Below are positions 26,472 through 33,477 of a stretch of 33,477 bases of DNA, in pieces. Below the pieces are notes generated by a model. It saw nothing but the letters and a program-made list of their open reading frames with translations, ran no database searches and was not told where the DNA came from. A program made the translations under genes and the position numbers. How positions within the stretch are numbered: position 1 is the first letter of the stretch; every line of letters starts with the position of its first letter. Origin of the DNA: an uncultured Pelagibacteraceae bacterium (GTDB taxonomy: Bacteria > Pseudomonadota > Alphaproteobacteria > Pelagibacterales > Pelagibacteraceae); contig CACHYG010000009.1 in assembly GCA_902584015.1 (NCBI GenBank), positions 1 through 33,477 of the forward strand. The letters are read 5' to 3'.

Positions 26472-29348
26472 ATGCTCAAAAACATAGTTATTAAAGGCGC
26501 AAAAGAACATAATTTAAAAAATATATCTTTAGAAGTTCCAAAAAATAAATTTGTTGTTATTACTGGCCTTTCCGGGTCAGGAAAATCATCATTAGCGTTC
26601 GACACAATTTATGCTGAAGGTCAAAGAAGATACGTTGAAAGTTTATCAGCATATGCAAGACAGTTTTTAGATAAGATGAAAAAGCCAAATGTGGATCTTA
26701 TAGAGGGTTTAAGCCCAGCCATATCAATAGAACAAAAAAACACGTCTAAAAATCCAAGATCTACAGTAGCCACAGTGACAGAAATTTATGATTACATGAG
26801 AGTTTTGTTTGCTAGAGTTGGTATACCCTACTCTCCCTTTACAGGTAAAAGAATCCAGTCTCAAACAATTTCTCAAATGGTCGATAAAATAAAAGAATTA
26901 CCAAAGAAAAGTACAATTTATTTATTTTCACCAGTTGTAAGAGGAAGAAAAGGTGAATACAAGAAAGAAATTCAAGGATATAAAAAAAGAGGTTTCAGAA
27001 AGATTAAAATTGATGGAACTATATATGAAATTGATAAAGTCCCTGAATTAAATAAAAAACTAAAACATGATATTAATATTTTAGTTGACAGAATAGTTCT
27101 TAATTCATCTCTAGGAAATAGATTAGCAGAAAGCATTGAGGTTGCTCTTAATTTGTCAAATGGTTTACTTTTTGTAGAATACGAAAATGAAACATTACCA
27201 AAAAATTTAAGAAAAACAGAAAAATTAATTTTCTCATCTAAATTTGCATGTCCAGAAAGTGGTTTTACAATAGAGGAAATTGAACCAAGATTATTTTCTT
27301 TTAATAGTCCCTACGGTGCATGTGCTGAATGTGAGGGTATTGGAGTAAAACTAAATGTTGATCCAAATTTAGTTGTTCCCGATGAAAAAAAATCAATTGC
27401 AAACGGTGCGATAGAACCTTGGTCAAAATCTTCATCTTTGTATTATGCTCAAACACTATCGTCGTTGGCTAAACATTATAAATTTTCACTTAATGATAAA
27501 TGGCAAAAATTACCAAAAAAAATCAAAGATATAATACTTTTTGGGTCTGACGATGAGGAGATTAAATTTTCTTATGATGATGGTTATGAGAAATACTCTC
27601 ATAAAAAACCCTTTGAAGGTGTAGTAAATAATCTTGAAAGAAGGTATTTAGAAACCGATAGTGATTGGAAAAGAGAAGAGATTTCTCAGTATCAATCCGA
27701 CTCAAAATGTGAAGTTTGTAAAGGTTTCAGATTAAAAGAGGAAGCATTGTGTATAAAAATAAATGATCATCACATAAGCGAGATAACAGAAAAATCAATA
27801 ATAGAAGCTCAAAAATGGTTTAAAAGTCTTGAATTAAATCTAAATTCAAGAGAACTAAAAATCGCTCAGCACATCCTTAAAGAGATTAATGAAAGATTAA
27901 GTTTCTTATTAAACGTTGGATTAGATTATTTAACCTTGTCTAGAGAGTCAGGAACACTTTCGGGCGGAGAGGCTCAAAGAATAAGATTAGCTTCTCAAAT
28001 TGGATCAGGATTAACTGGAGTTCTATATGTATTAGATGAACCTTCTATTGGTCTACATCAAAAAGATAACGTAAAATTAATTAATGCATTAAAAAGATTA
28101 AGGGATTTAGGTAACACGGTTATAGTAGTTGAACACGATACCGAAACAATGGAAAATGCTGATCATATTATTGATCTAGGACCAGAAGCTGGGAGTAAGG
28201 GAGGAATTGTTGTTGCTGAAGGTGAATATAAAGAAATATTATCAAATGAAAATAGTATAACTGGTAAATATTTATCTAACAAAAAATTTATTCCAATACC
28301 CAAAGGAAGAAAATTAGCAAAAAACGGAAGATTCCTTGAGATTGGTGGAGCAACTGGAAATAATTTAAAAAATATTGATTTAAAAATACCCTTTGGTTGC
28401 TTTACTTGTGTAACGGGCGTATCAGGAAGCGGTAAGTCCACTTTAATACTTCAAACATTGTATAATGCATTAAATCTCAGTTTAAATAATAACAAAACAA
28501 GAAAAATTCCTATGCCATTTAAACGTTTTAAAGGAATTGAATTAGTTGATAAAATAATTAATATCGACCAGTCACCTATCGGTAGAACACCAAGATCGAA
28601 TCCAGCAACATATACAGGTGCATTCGGGCCAATAAGAGATTGGTTTACAAATCTTCCAGAATCAAAGAGTCGAGGATATAAACCGGGTCGTTTTTCATTT
28701 AATGTTAAAGGTGGAAGATGTGAAGCTTGTGAAGGTGATGGAGTAATAACATACGAAATGCATTTTTTACCAGATGTTTATATTACATGTGACGAGTGTA
28801 AGGGTAGCAGATATAACAGAGAAACACTTGAAATTAAATTTAAAGATAAAAGTATTGCAGATGTGCTTAACATGACTGTAGACGAAGGATGCGATTATTT
28901 TGAAAATATTCCCTCTATAAAAACAAAATTACTTACTTTAAAAAAAGTTGGGCTGGGTTATATAAAAATTGGTCAACAAGCTACTACATTATCAGGTGGT
29001 GAAGCGCAAAGAATAAAACTTGCAAAAGAATTATCAAGAAGATCTACCGGTAGAACCATATATATACTTGATGAACCCACTACTGGATTACACCAACACG
29101 ATATAAAAAAATTACTAGAAATACTGCATACATTTGTTGCAACTGGAAATACTGTAGTTGTGATTGAGCATAATCTTGATGTAATAAAGACAGCCGATCA
29201 CATAGTAGATATGGGTCCAGATGGTGGTGTAAAAGGTGGAAATATCATCGCACAAGGTAAGCCCGAGGACATCGTTAAAGTGAAGGATAGTTATACTGGT
29301 CAATTTTTAAAAAATTTACTTATCAATAAAACAAAAAAAATTGCTTAA
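26472..29348 (+). CDS. uvrA: UvrABC excinuclease subunit A
   Basis: This 958-residue ABC ATPase detects bulky DNA lesions and loads UvrB. The two ATPase halves are clear: [14 protein letters not shown] (about 32-45) with [16 protein letters not shown], and [12 protein letters not shown] (about 654) with [16 protein letters not shown]; both have LDEPSIGLH or LDEPTTGLH Walker B segments. The second zinc finger is intact (CEACEGDG ... CDECKGSR). In the first, CPESGF has Ser where many UvrA proteins have the second Cys, a change I recall as common in alphaproteobacteria. It is divergent from ssb. Confidence 0.97.
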   Translation: MLKNIVIKGAKEHNLKNISLEVPKNKFVVITGLSGSGKSSLAFDTIYAEGQRRYVESLSAYARQFLDKMKKPNVDLIEGLSPAISIEQKNTSKNPRSTVATVTEIYDYMRVLFARVGIPYSPFTGKRIQSQTISQMVDKIKELPKKSTIYLFSPVVRGRKGEYKKEIQGYKKRGFRKIKIDGTIYEIDKVPELNKKLKHDINILVDRIVLNSSLGNRLAESIEVALNLSNGLLFVEYENETLPKNLRKTEKLIFSSKFACPESGFTIEEIEPRLFSFNSPYGACAECEGIGVKLNVDPNLVVPDEKKSIANGAIEPWSKSSSLYYAQTLSSLAKHYKFSLNDKWQKLPKKIKDIILFGSDDEEIKFSYDDGYEKYSHKKPFEGVVNNLERRYLETDSDWKREEISQYQSDSKCEVCKGFRLKEEALCIKINDHHISEITEKSIIEAQKWFKSLELNLNSRELKIAQHILKEINERLSFLLNVGLDYLTLSRESGTLSGGEAQRIRLASQIGSGLTGVLYVLDEPSIGLHQKDNVKLINALKRLRDLGNTVIVVEHDTETMENADHIIDLGPEAGSKGGIVVAEGEYKEILSNENSITGKYLSNKKFIPIPKGRKLAKNGRFLEIGGATGNNLKNIDLKIPFGCFTCVTGVSGSGKSTLILQTLYNALNLSLNNNKTRKIPMPFKRFKGIELVDKIINIDQSPIGRTPRSNPATYTGAFGPIRDWFTNLPESKSRGYKPGRFSFNVKGGRCEACEGDGVITYEMHFLPDVYITCDECKGSRYNRETLEIKFKDKSIADVLNMTVDEGCDYFENIPSIKTKLLTLKKVGLGYIKIGQQATTLSGGEAQRIKLAKELSRRSTGRTIYILDEPTTGLHQHDIKKLLEILHTFVATGNTVVVIEHNLDVIKTADHIVDMGPDGGVKGGNIIAQGKPEDIVKVKDSYTGQFLKNLLINKTKKIA

Positions 29349-29378
29349 TTTGGTTCAAGAATTATGCTAATATAATTA

Positions 29379-29981
29379 ATGGGTAAAATTTTATCATCTC
29401 TACCAAAAACAATTCATACATCACTAGCAATAAGTATACTTTTATTTTTGGGCCTTTTTTTTAACAATGAAGGTTTTGATATAGATAGAATATTTTGGAG
29501 TTGGTTATTTAGGTATATTCACGTTGTTGTGGGGATTATGTGGATAGGATTATTATGGTATTTCAATTTTGTACAAATCCCTAATATGCCTAAAATACCT
29601 GATGAGCACAAACCTGCCATAGGTAAAGTAATAGCCCCTGCCGCTTTATTCTATTTTCGTTGGGCAGCACTTGCCACTATTGTTTCTGGACTAATACTAG
29701 GCTGGTTGAATGGTTATTTGCATGAATCTATGACTTTAGGCATAGGATCTGGAGGTGGGAGAAATACAGCAATAGGAATTGGTATGTGGTTAGGTCTTAT
29801 AATGGCTTTTAATGTATGGTTTGTAATTTGGCCGAACCAAAAAAGAGCTTTGGGAATTGTTGAGAGTGATCCTGAAAGTAAAGCGAAGTCAGCAAGAATG
29901 GCTATGTTATTTTCTAGAACAAACACATTACTATCGCTTCCAATGTTGTTATCAATGGTTGCAGCTCAAAACTTATATTAA
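29379..29981 (+). CDS. PuuD-type urate hydroxylase membrane-domain protein, no cytochrome domain
   Basis: This 200-residue protein matches the membrane domain of PuuD-type urate oxidase (Urate_ox_N/DUF989 family). Hydrophobic segments include IHTSLAISILLFLGLFF, YIHVVVGIMWIGLLWYFNFVQ, AALFYFRWAALATIVSGLILG and IGMWLGLIMAFNVWFVIWP. Full-length PuuD has a C-terminal cytochrome c domain; here no CxxCH motif is present and the protein ends after AMLFSRTNTLLSLPMLLSM. It may not oxidise urate, and no purine-degradation gene is nearby. It follows uvrA by 30 bp and overlaps the end of secF by 4 bp. Confidence 0.8.
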   Translation: MGKILSSLPKTIHTSLAISILLFLGLFFNNEGFDIDRIFWSWLFRYIHVVVGIMWIGLLWYFNFVQIPNMPKIPDEHKPAIGKVIAPAALFYFRWAALATIVSGLILGWLNGYLHESMTLGIGSGGGRNTAIGIGMWLGLIMAFNVWFVIWPNQKRALGIVESDPESKAKSARMAMLFSRTNTLLSLPMLLSMVAAQNLY

Positions 29982-30874
29982 TTATTCTCTTCTTTAACTA
30001 CTGTTCTGTAAGAAACATTTAAATAAACTAATGTAGGATTTGCAATATAAATTGATGAATAGGTTCCAAAAATAACACCTAAAATCATTGCAAGTGAAAA
30101 TCCTTTTAAAATTTCACCGCCAAAAATAAAAATAGATAATAATGCTAATAATGTAGTTACGGAAGTTATTATTGTTCTAGATAAAGTTTCATTAATAGAA
30201 ATATTTGTTAATTCAAAAATTTTTATACTTATGTGTTTTTTTAGATTTTCTCTTACTCTATCAAATATAACAACAGTATCATTCATAGAATAGCCAACTA
30301 TTGTCAATACTGCTGCTACAATAGATAAATTAATTTCAATACTAAACAATGAAAATATTCCAATTGTTATAATCACATCGTGAAATAGAGCAATAATTGC
30401 TCCAATACTAAATTGCCATTCAAATCTTACCCATATGTAAAAAAGCATTGCACCAAGTGCTACTGCAATAGCAATCAAACCTTTATTTAGTAATTCAGCA
30501 CTAACTTTAGGACCAACGTTTTCTACTCTCCTAAATTCATATACTGGGCCTATTTTTTTAGTAAGATCTTTTTTAATATTTTGAATAAGGTTTTTATCCT
30601 TATCCTTTTTTTCAAATTTAATTAAATAATCATTTTCATTTCCAAAGTTTTTTATAGCAACATCTCCTAAATTCATTGAATTAAACGCGCTTCTTAAACT
30701 TGAAATGTTCGTTTGTTTATCGTTAACACGTAACTCAATTAAAGTTCCGCCTTTAAAATCAACTCCAAAATTTAGTCCCTTAAAAAATATCAGTAAAACA
30801 GAAATTATTACTAATGCTAATGATATAAAATTGAAAACTTTATAAAATTTATTAAACTGAATATTATTTTTCAT
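29978..30874 (-). CDS. secF: Protein translocase subunit SecF
   Basis: This 298-residue inner-membrane protein works with SecD to use proton flow to pull secreted proteins across the membrane. SecF signatures: GLNFGVDFKGGTLIELRV near 30-47, the periplasmic P1 domain, VGPKVSAELLNKGLIAIAVAL, FEWQFSIGAIIALFHDVIITIG, and VGYSMNDTVVIFDRVREN, typical of the RND-like SecDF core. About six membrane helices are seen. Its ATG overlaps the secD TGA (TGATG), so the two are coupled. Confidence 0.97.
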   Translation of the reverse strand: MKNNIQFNKFYKVFNFISLALVIISVLLIFFKGLNFGVDFKGGTLIELRVNDKQTNISSLRSAFNSMNLGDVAIKNFGNENDYLIKFEKKDKDKNLIQNIKKDLTKKIGPVYEFRRVENVGPKVSAELLNKGLIAIAVALGAMLFYIWVRFEWQFSIGAIIALFHDVIITIGIFSLFSIEINLSIVAAVLTIVGYSMNDTVVIFDRVRENLKKHISIKIFELTNISINETLSRTIITSVTTLLALLSIFIFGGEILKGFSLAMILGVIFGTYSSIYIANPTLVYLNVSYRTVVKEENN

Positions 30875-32430
30875 CAGATTAGACTCTCCTTATCTTTGTT
30901 CTTAATTACATATAAAGACGTTAGTAATCTTGCAATAAAATAAACTGTGAAAAGAGTTGTAAAAATGCCTGTTCCTAGAGTTACGGCAAATCCCTTGATT
31001 GGACCAGAGCCTAAGAAAAATAAAATTACAGCAGCTATTAGAGTAGTGATATTAGCATCTAAAATGGCTGATCTAGATTTAACGTAACCAGTATCAAAAG
31101 CAATAATTTTGTTTTTTTCATTTCTGATTTCTTCTTTAATTCTCTCAAAAATTAACACATTAGCATCAACTGCCATTCCCACTGTTAAAATAATACCTGC
31201 GATCCCTGGTAAGGTAAGTGTTGCTTCAAAAATAGTTAATATTCCGATTAAAAAAAACAGATTTAGAATTAATGTTGTATTAGCTATTATTCCAAAAACT
31301 TTGTATTTAAATAACATAAATGCAATAACCAACACAAAGCCTATTAATAATGCCAATAATCCAGCTTTTATTGAATCTTCACCTAAACCTGGTCCAACTG
31401 TTCTTTCTTCTATTATTTCTAATGGAGCAGGTAAAGCACCAGATCTAAGTAATAAAGCCAAGTCTGTTGCAGTTTGAAATGTAAAATCCCCAGTGATTTG
31501 ACCTGAGCCTGCTACGATAGCTTCCTGTATGACAGGTGCACTAATTACTTTGCCATCCAAAACAATTGCTAATCTTTTACCTACACCTTTTGTAGTTGCT
31601 CTACCAAATCTTTTTGCTCCCACTCTATCAAAATCAAAAGTAACTACGGTTTCATTGGTTTGATTGTCCATACGAGGTTGTGCATCGATAAGATTTTCAC
31701 CACTTACGATAATTCTTTTACTAACACTTGCGATTTCAGAACCATCCTCAAATTCCAATTGTTCGGATCCAAAGGTTTCATCGTTAGATGTTGTAATAAA
31801 TCTAAATGTTAGGTTAGCTGTTTTACCTAGTAAATTTTTAATTCTCATTGGATCATCAAGACCGGGTAATTCTACAAGAATTCTATCATTGCCTCTTTTA
31901 AGAATATTTGGTTCATTCGTACCAACTTCATCAACTCTTCTTCTAACGATTTCTATAGCTTGATCCAAAGATGATGTTTTAATTTTAATAAGTCCATATT
32001 TTGATAATTTTAATCTAAAATTTTCTTTTTCTTTTTCAACTTCATATTGAAATGATTTAAACTGGTCAAAATAAATATTAATAGATCCATCTTTATCATT
32101 CAAAAAAGATTCTACTTTTTCAATATTTTTTCCATTAGTTGAAAAAATTATCTCTTTATTTTCATTTATATTGATATTAAAAATTTGAATATTATTTTCT
32201 TTGAAAAAATTTTTTAAAGAAACAGCTTTATTTTGAAGTTCTTTTATTATTACAGGGTCGTTATCTATCTTTAACAATAAGTATGAACCACCCTGTAAAT
32301 CAAGACCCAAGTTAATTTTTTTATTAAAAAAATTATCATCAAATTTTGTTATATTTGAAATTGAAAAAAAAATTACCAATAATGATAAAACTAAAGTAAC
32401 TAAAATATTTATTTTAGAAAATTTAAGCAC
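30874..32430 (-). CDS. secD: Protein translocase subunit SecD
   Basis: This 518-residue partner of SecF has one N-terminal helix, a large periplasmic region and five C-terminal helices. Hallmarks: INLGLDLQGGSYLLLKID (about 38-55), AIEIVRRRVDEVGTNEP, ILVELPGLDDP, RSGALPAPLEIIEERTVGPGLG and GMAVDANVLIFERIKEE, the last carrying the proton-relay Asp. The start is GTG (32430-32428). The yajC stop is 11 bp upstream, giving the usual yajC-secD-secF operon. Confidence 0.97.
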   Translation of the reverse strand: MLKFSKINILVTLVLSLLVIFFSISNITKFDDNFFNKKINLGLDLQGGSYLLLKIDNDPVIIKELQNKAVSLKNFFKENNIQIFNININENKEIIFSTNGKNIEKVESFLNDKDGSINIYFDQFKSFQYEVEKEKENFRLKLSKYGLIKIKTSSLDQAIEIVRRRVDEVGTNEPNILKRGNDRILVELPGLDDPMRIKNLLGKTANLTFRFITTSNDETFGSEQLEFEDGSEIASVSKRIIVSGENLIDAQPRMDNQTNETVVTFDFDRVGAKRFGRATTKGVGKRLAIVLDGKVISAPVIQEAIVAGSGQITGDFTFQTATDLALLLRSGALPAPLEIIEERTVGPGLGEDSIKAGLLALLIGFVLVIAFMLFKYKVFGIIANTTLILNLFFLIGILTIFEATLTLPGIAGIILTVGMAVDANVLIFERIKEEIRNEKNKIIAFDTGYVKSRSAILDANITTLIAAVILFFLGSGPIKGFAVTLGTGIFTTLFTVYFIARLLTSLYVIKNKDKESLI

Positions 32431-32441
32431 TATTTGAAAAT

Positions 32442-32729
32442 TTATTTTTTAACTTCTTGAGCAGTAACTAATGCTTGTATGCCAGTAGCTCTAATTACCT
32501 CTACTGTAACATTGTCAGCAATTTCAATTTCAACTTTTTCATTATCAATAATTCTGTCTACTTTACCAACAATTCCACCAGAAGTTATAACTTTATCTCC
32601 TTTTTTAAGGTTCTCTACCATTATCTTGTGTTCTTTTGCTTTCTTCTGCTGCGGTCTTATTAGAAAAAAATAAAATATAACGAATATTAGTATTAGAGGT
32701 ATAAACTGACCTATTCCTGAATTTGACAT
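32442..32729 (-). CDS. yajC: Preprotein translocase accessory protein YajC
   Basis: This 95-residue protein has a single N-terminal membrane helix (FIPLILIFVIFYFFLI, about 9-24), the conserved RPQQKKAKEHKIM just after it, and a small cytoplasmic domain with NLKKGDKVITSGGIVGKV. YajC associates with SecDF. It is the first gene of yajC-secD-secF, 43 bp after serS. Confidence 0.97.
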   Translation of the reverse strand: MSNSGIGQFIPLILIFVIFYFFLIRPQQKKAKEHKIMVENLKKGDKVITSGGIVGKVDRIIDNEKVEIEIADNVTVEVIRATGIQALVTAQEVKK

Positions 32730-32734
32730 AACTA

Positions 32735-32757
32735 ATCATTTTTTTATACTAAATGAT
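32735..32757. other. Small hairpin between serS and yajC
   Basis: ATCATTT and AAATGAT form a perfect 7-bp stem with a 9-nt loop. It lies in the 43-bp gap. The stem is all but G/C-free and no strong T run follows on the minus strand, so a terminator is uncertain; it may be an mRNA processing or attenuation site, or chance. Confidence 0.3.
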
Positions 32758-32772
32758 ATTTGAAAACAACTT

Positions 32773-33477
32773 CTATTTAATTGAAATTTTATCCAAATTA
32801 TTCATGTAAGGTCTAAGAACATCAGGAATTTTTATAGACCCATCTTCAAGCTGGTAATTTTCTAATATGGCTATTAAAGTCCTACCAACAGCAAGACCAC
32901 TTCCGTTAAGGGTTCCTAAAAATAGTGTTTCTTTTTTATCATTTTTGTATCTAGCTTTCATTCTTCTTGCCTGAAAAGATCCACAAGATGAACAGCTTGA
33001 AATTTCCCTGTATTTATTTTCTGAGGGTATCCATACTTCAATATCATATGTTTTTTCAGCACTAAAACCCATATCTCCAGTACATAAAACAACTTTTCTA
33101 TAAGGCAATTTTAATGACTCTAAAATTCCAGTCGCACAATTTGTCATTCTTTCTAACTCACTTTTACAATTTTCTGGTTCAACAATGCTTACTAATTCAA
33201 CTTTATAGAATTGATGTTGCCTTATCATACCTTTTGTATCTTTGCCGTAACTACCAGCTTCTTTTCTAAAACAAGGTGTAGATGCAACTAACCTTAATGG
33301 TAAATCATTTTTATTTAGTATTTTACCTTTAACCATATTTGTTAAAATAACTTCAGCAGTTGGTATTAAAAACTTTCTTTCAGATTTATCTTCAAGCTTA
33401 ATTTCAAATTGATCATCGATAAATTTTGGTATTTGGCCTGTACCATACATTGTGCTCTCGGAAGCAATAAGAGGTGG
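32773..33477 (-). CDS. serS: Seryl-tRNA synthetase, N-terminal part beyond window edge
   Basis: The visible 234 codons are the C-terminal catalytic part of a class II synthetase that charges tRNA-Ser; the frame stays open to the right edge ([19 protein letters not shown]). Motif 2 is [21 protein letters not shown] (its key Arg residues in the first and last thirds) and motif 3 is [27 protein letters not shown] and the end IPDVLRPYM are typical of SerRS. The gene precedes yajC-secD-secF. Confidence 0.96.
   Translation of the reverse strand, partial: PPLIASESTMYGTGQIPKFIDDQFEIKLEDKSERKFLIPTAEVILTNMVKGKILNKNDLPLRLVASTPCFRKEAGSYGKDTKGMIRQHQFYKVELVSIVEPENCKSELERMTNCATGILESLKLPYRKVVLCTGDMGFSAEKTYDIEVWIPSENKYREISSCSSCGSFQARRMKARYKNDKKETLFLGTLNGSGLAVGRTLIAILENYQLEDGSIKIPDVLRPYMNNLDKISIK

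Overview
The window is about 33.5 kb of AT-rich, very gene-dense DNA (roughly 30% G+C by eye). It looks like a streamlined marine alphaproteobacterium of the SAR11/Pelagibacterales type. Evidence: an NDUFS4-like complex I accessory protein, SdhE, a BacA/SbmA-type transporter, the order mltB-rlpA-dacC-tmk-holB-metG-tatD-MBL, very short intergenic gaps, and many 1-14 bp gene overlaps. The lineage call rests on gene content and protein style, not on a tree.

Layout. 1-1835 (minus): end of a surface-polysaccharide locus (truncated GT4 glycosyltransferase, LpxA-like acyltransferase) and a GIY-YIG protein just after tRNA-Glu. 1948-4259 (minus): glpX, an SbmA/BacA-like membrane protein, an NDUFS4-like protein, tRNA-Pro. 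4354-6541 (plus): zinc-ribbon membrane protein, nhaA, an exported glutathione peroxidase. 6530-14876 (minus): one long housekeeping run, rarD-mltB-rlpA-dacC-tmk-holB-metG-tatD-MBL. 14942-18841: tRNA-Ser, sdhE, recG, a DUF502 protein, an M48 lipoprotein peptidase.

18851-21094 is the accessory part. A cassette of about 2.2 kb sits between two identical 47-bp copies of the 3' half of tRNA-Lys. It carries only two genes, convergent and 4 bp apart: a beta-class adenine-N6 methyltransferase closely resembling M.RsrI, and a restriction endonuclease clearly homologous to EcoRI/RsrI. The predicted target is GAATTC. No integrase is encoded. The cassette ends keep a 21-bp repeat, a 13-bp inverted repeat and other small repeats that resemble recombinase arm sites. 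The endonuclease gene lies just downstream of tRNA-Lys on the same strand.

21050-33477: tRNA-Lys, tgt, exported cyclophilin, coaD, gyrA and ssb on minus; uvrA and a PuuD-type membrane-domain protein on plus; then secF, secD, yajC and the C-terminal part of serS on minus. These are ordinary core genes, but several carry residue changes worth noting: Tgt lacks two zinc cysteines, GyrA has Gln at the quinolone-determining serine position, and the MBL protein has Gln in place of a metal His.

The main discovery is the EcoRI/RsrI-family restriction-modification pair on a minimal, integrase-less tRNA-Lys cassette in a streamlined genome. The second is two protein genes whose start codons lie 2 and 5 nt after an encoded tRNA CCA end, which suggests nearly leaderless mRNAs made by tRNA processing.
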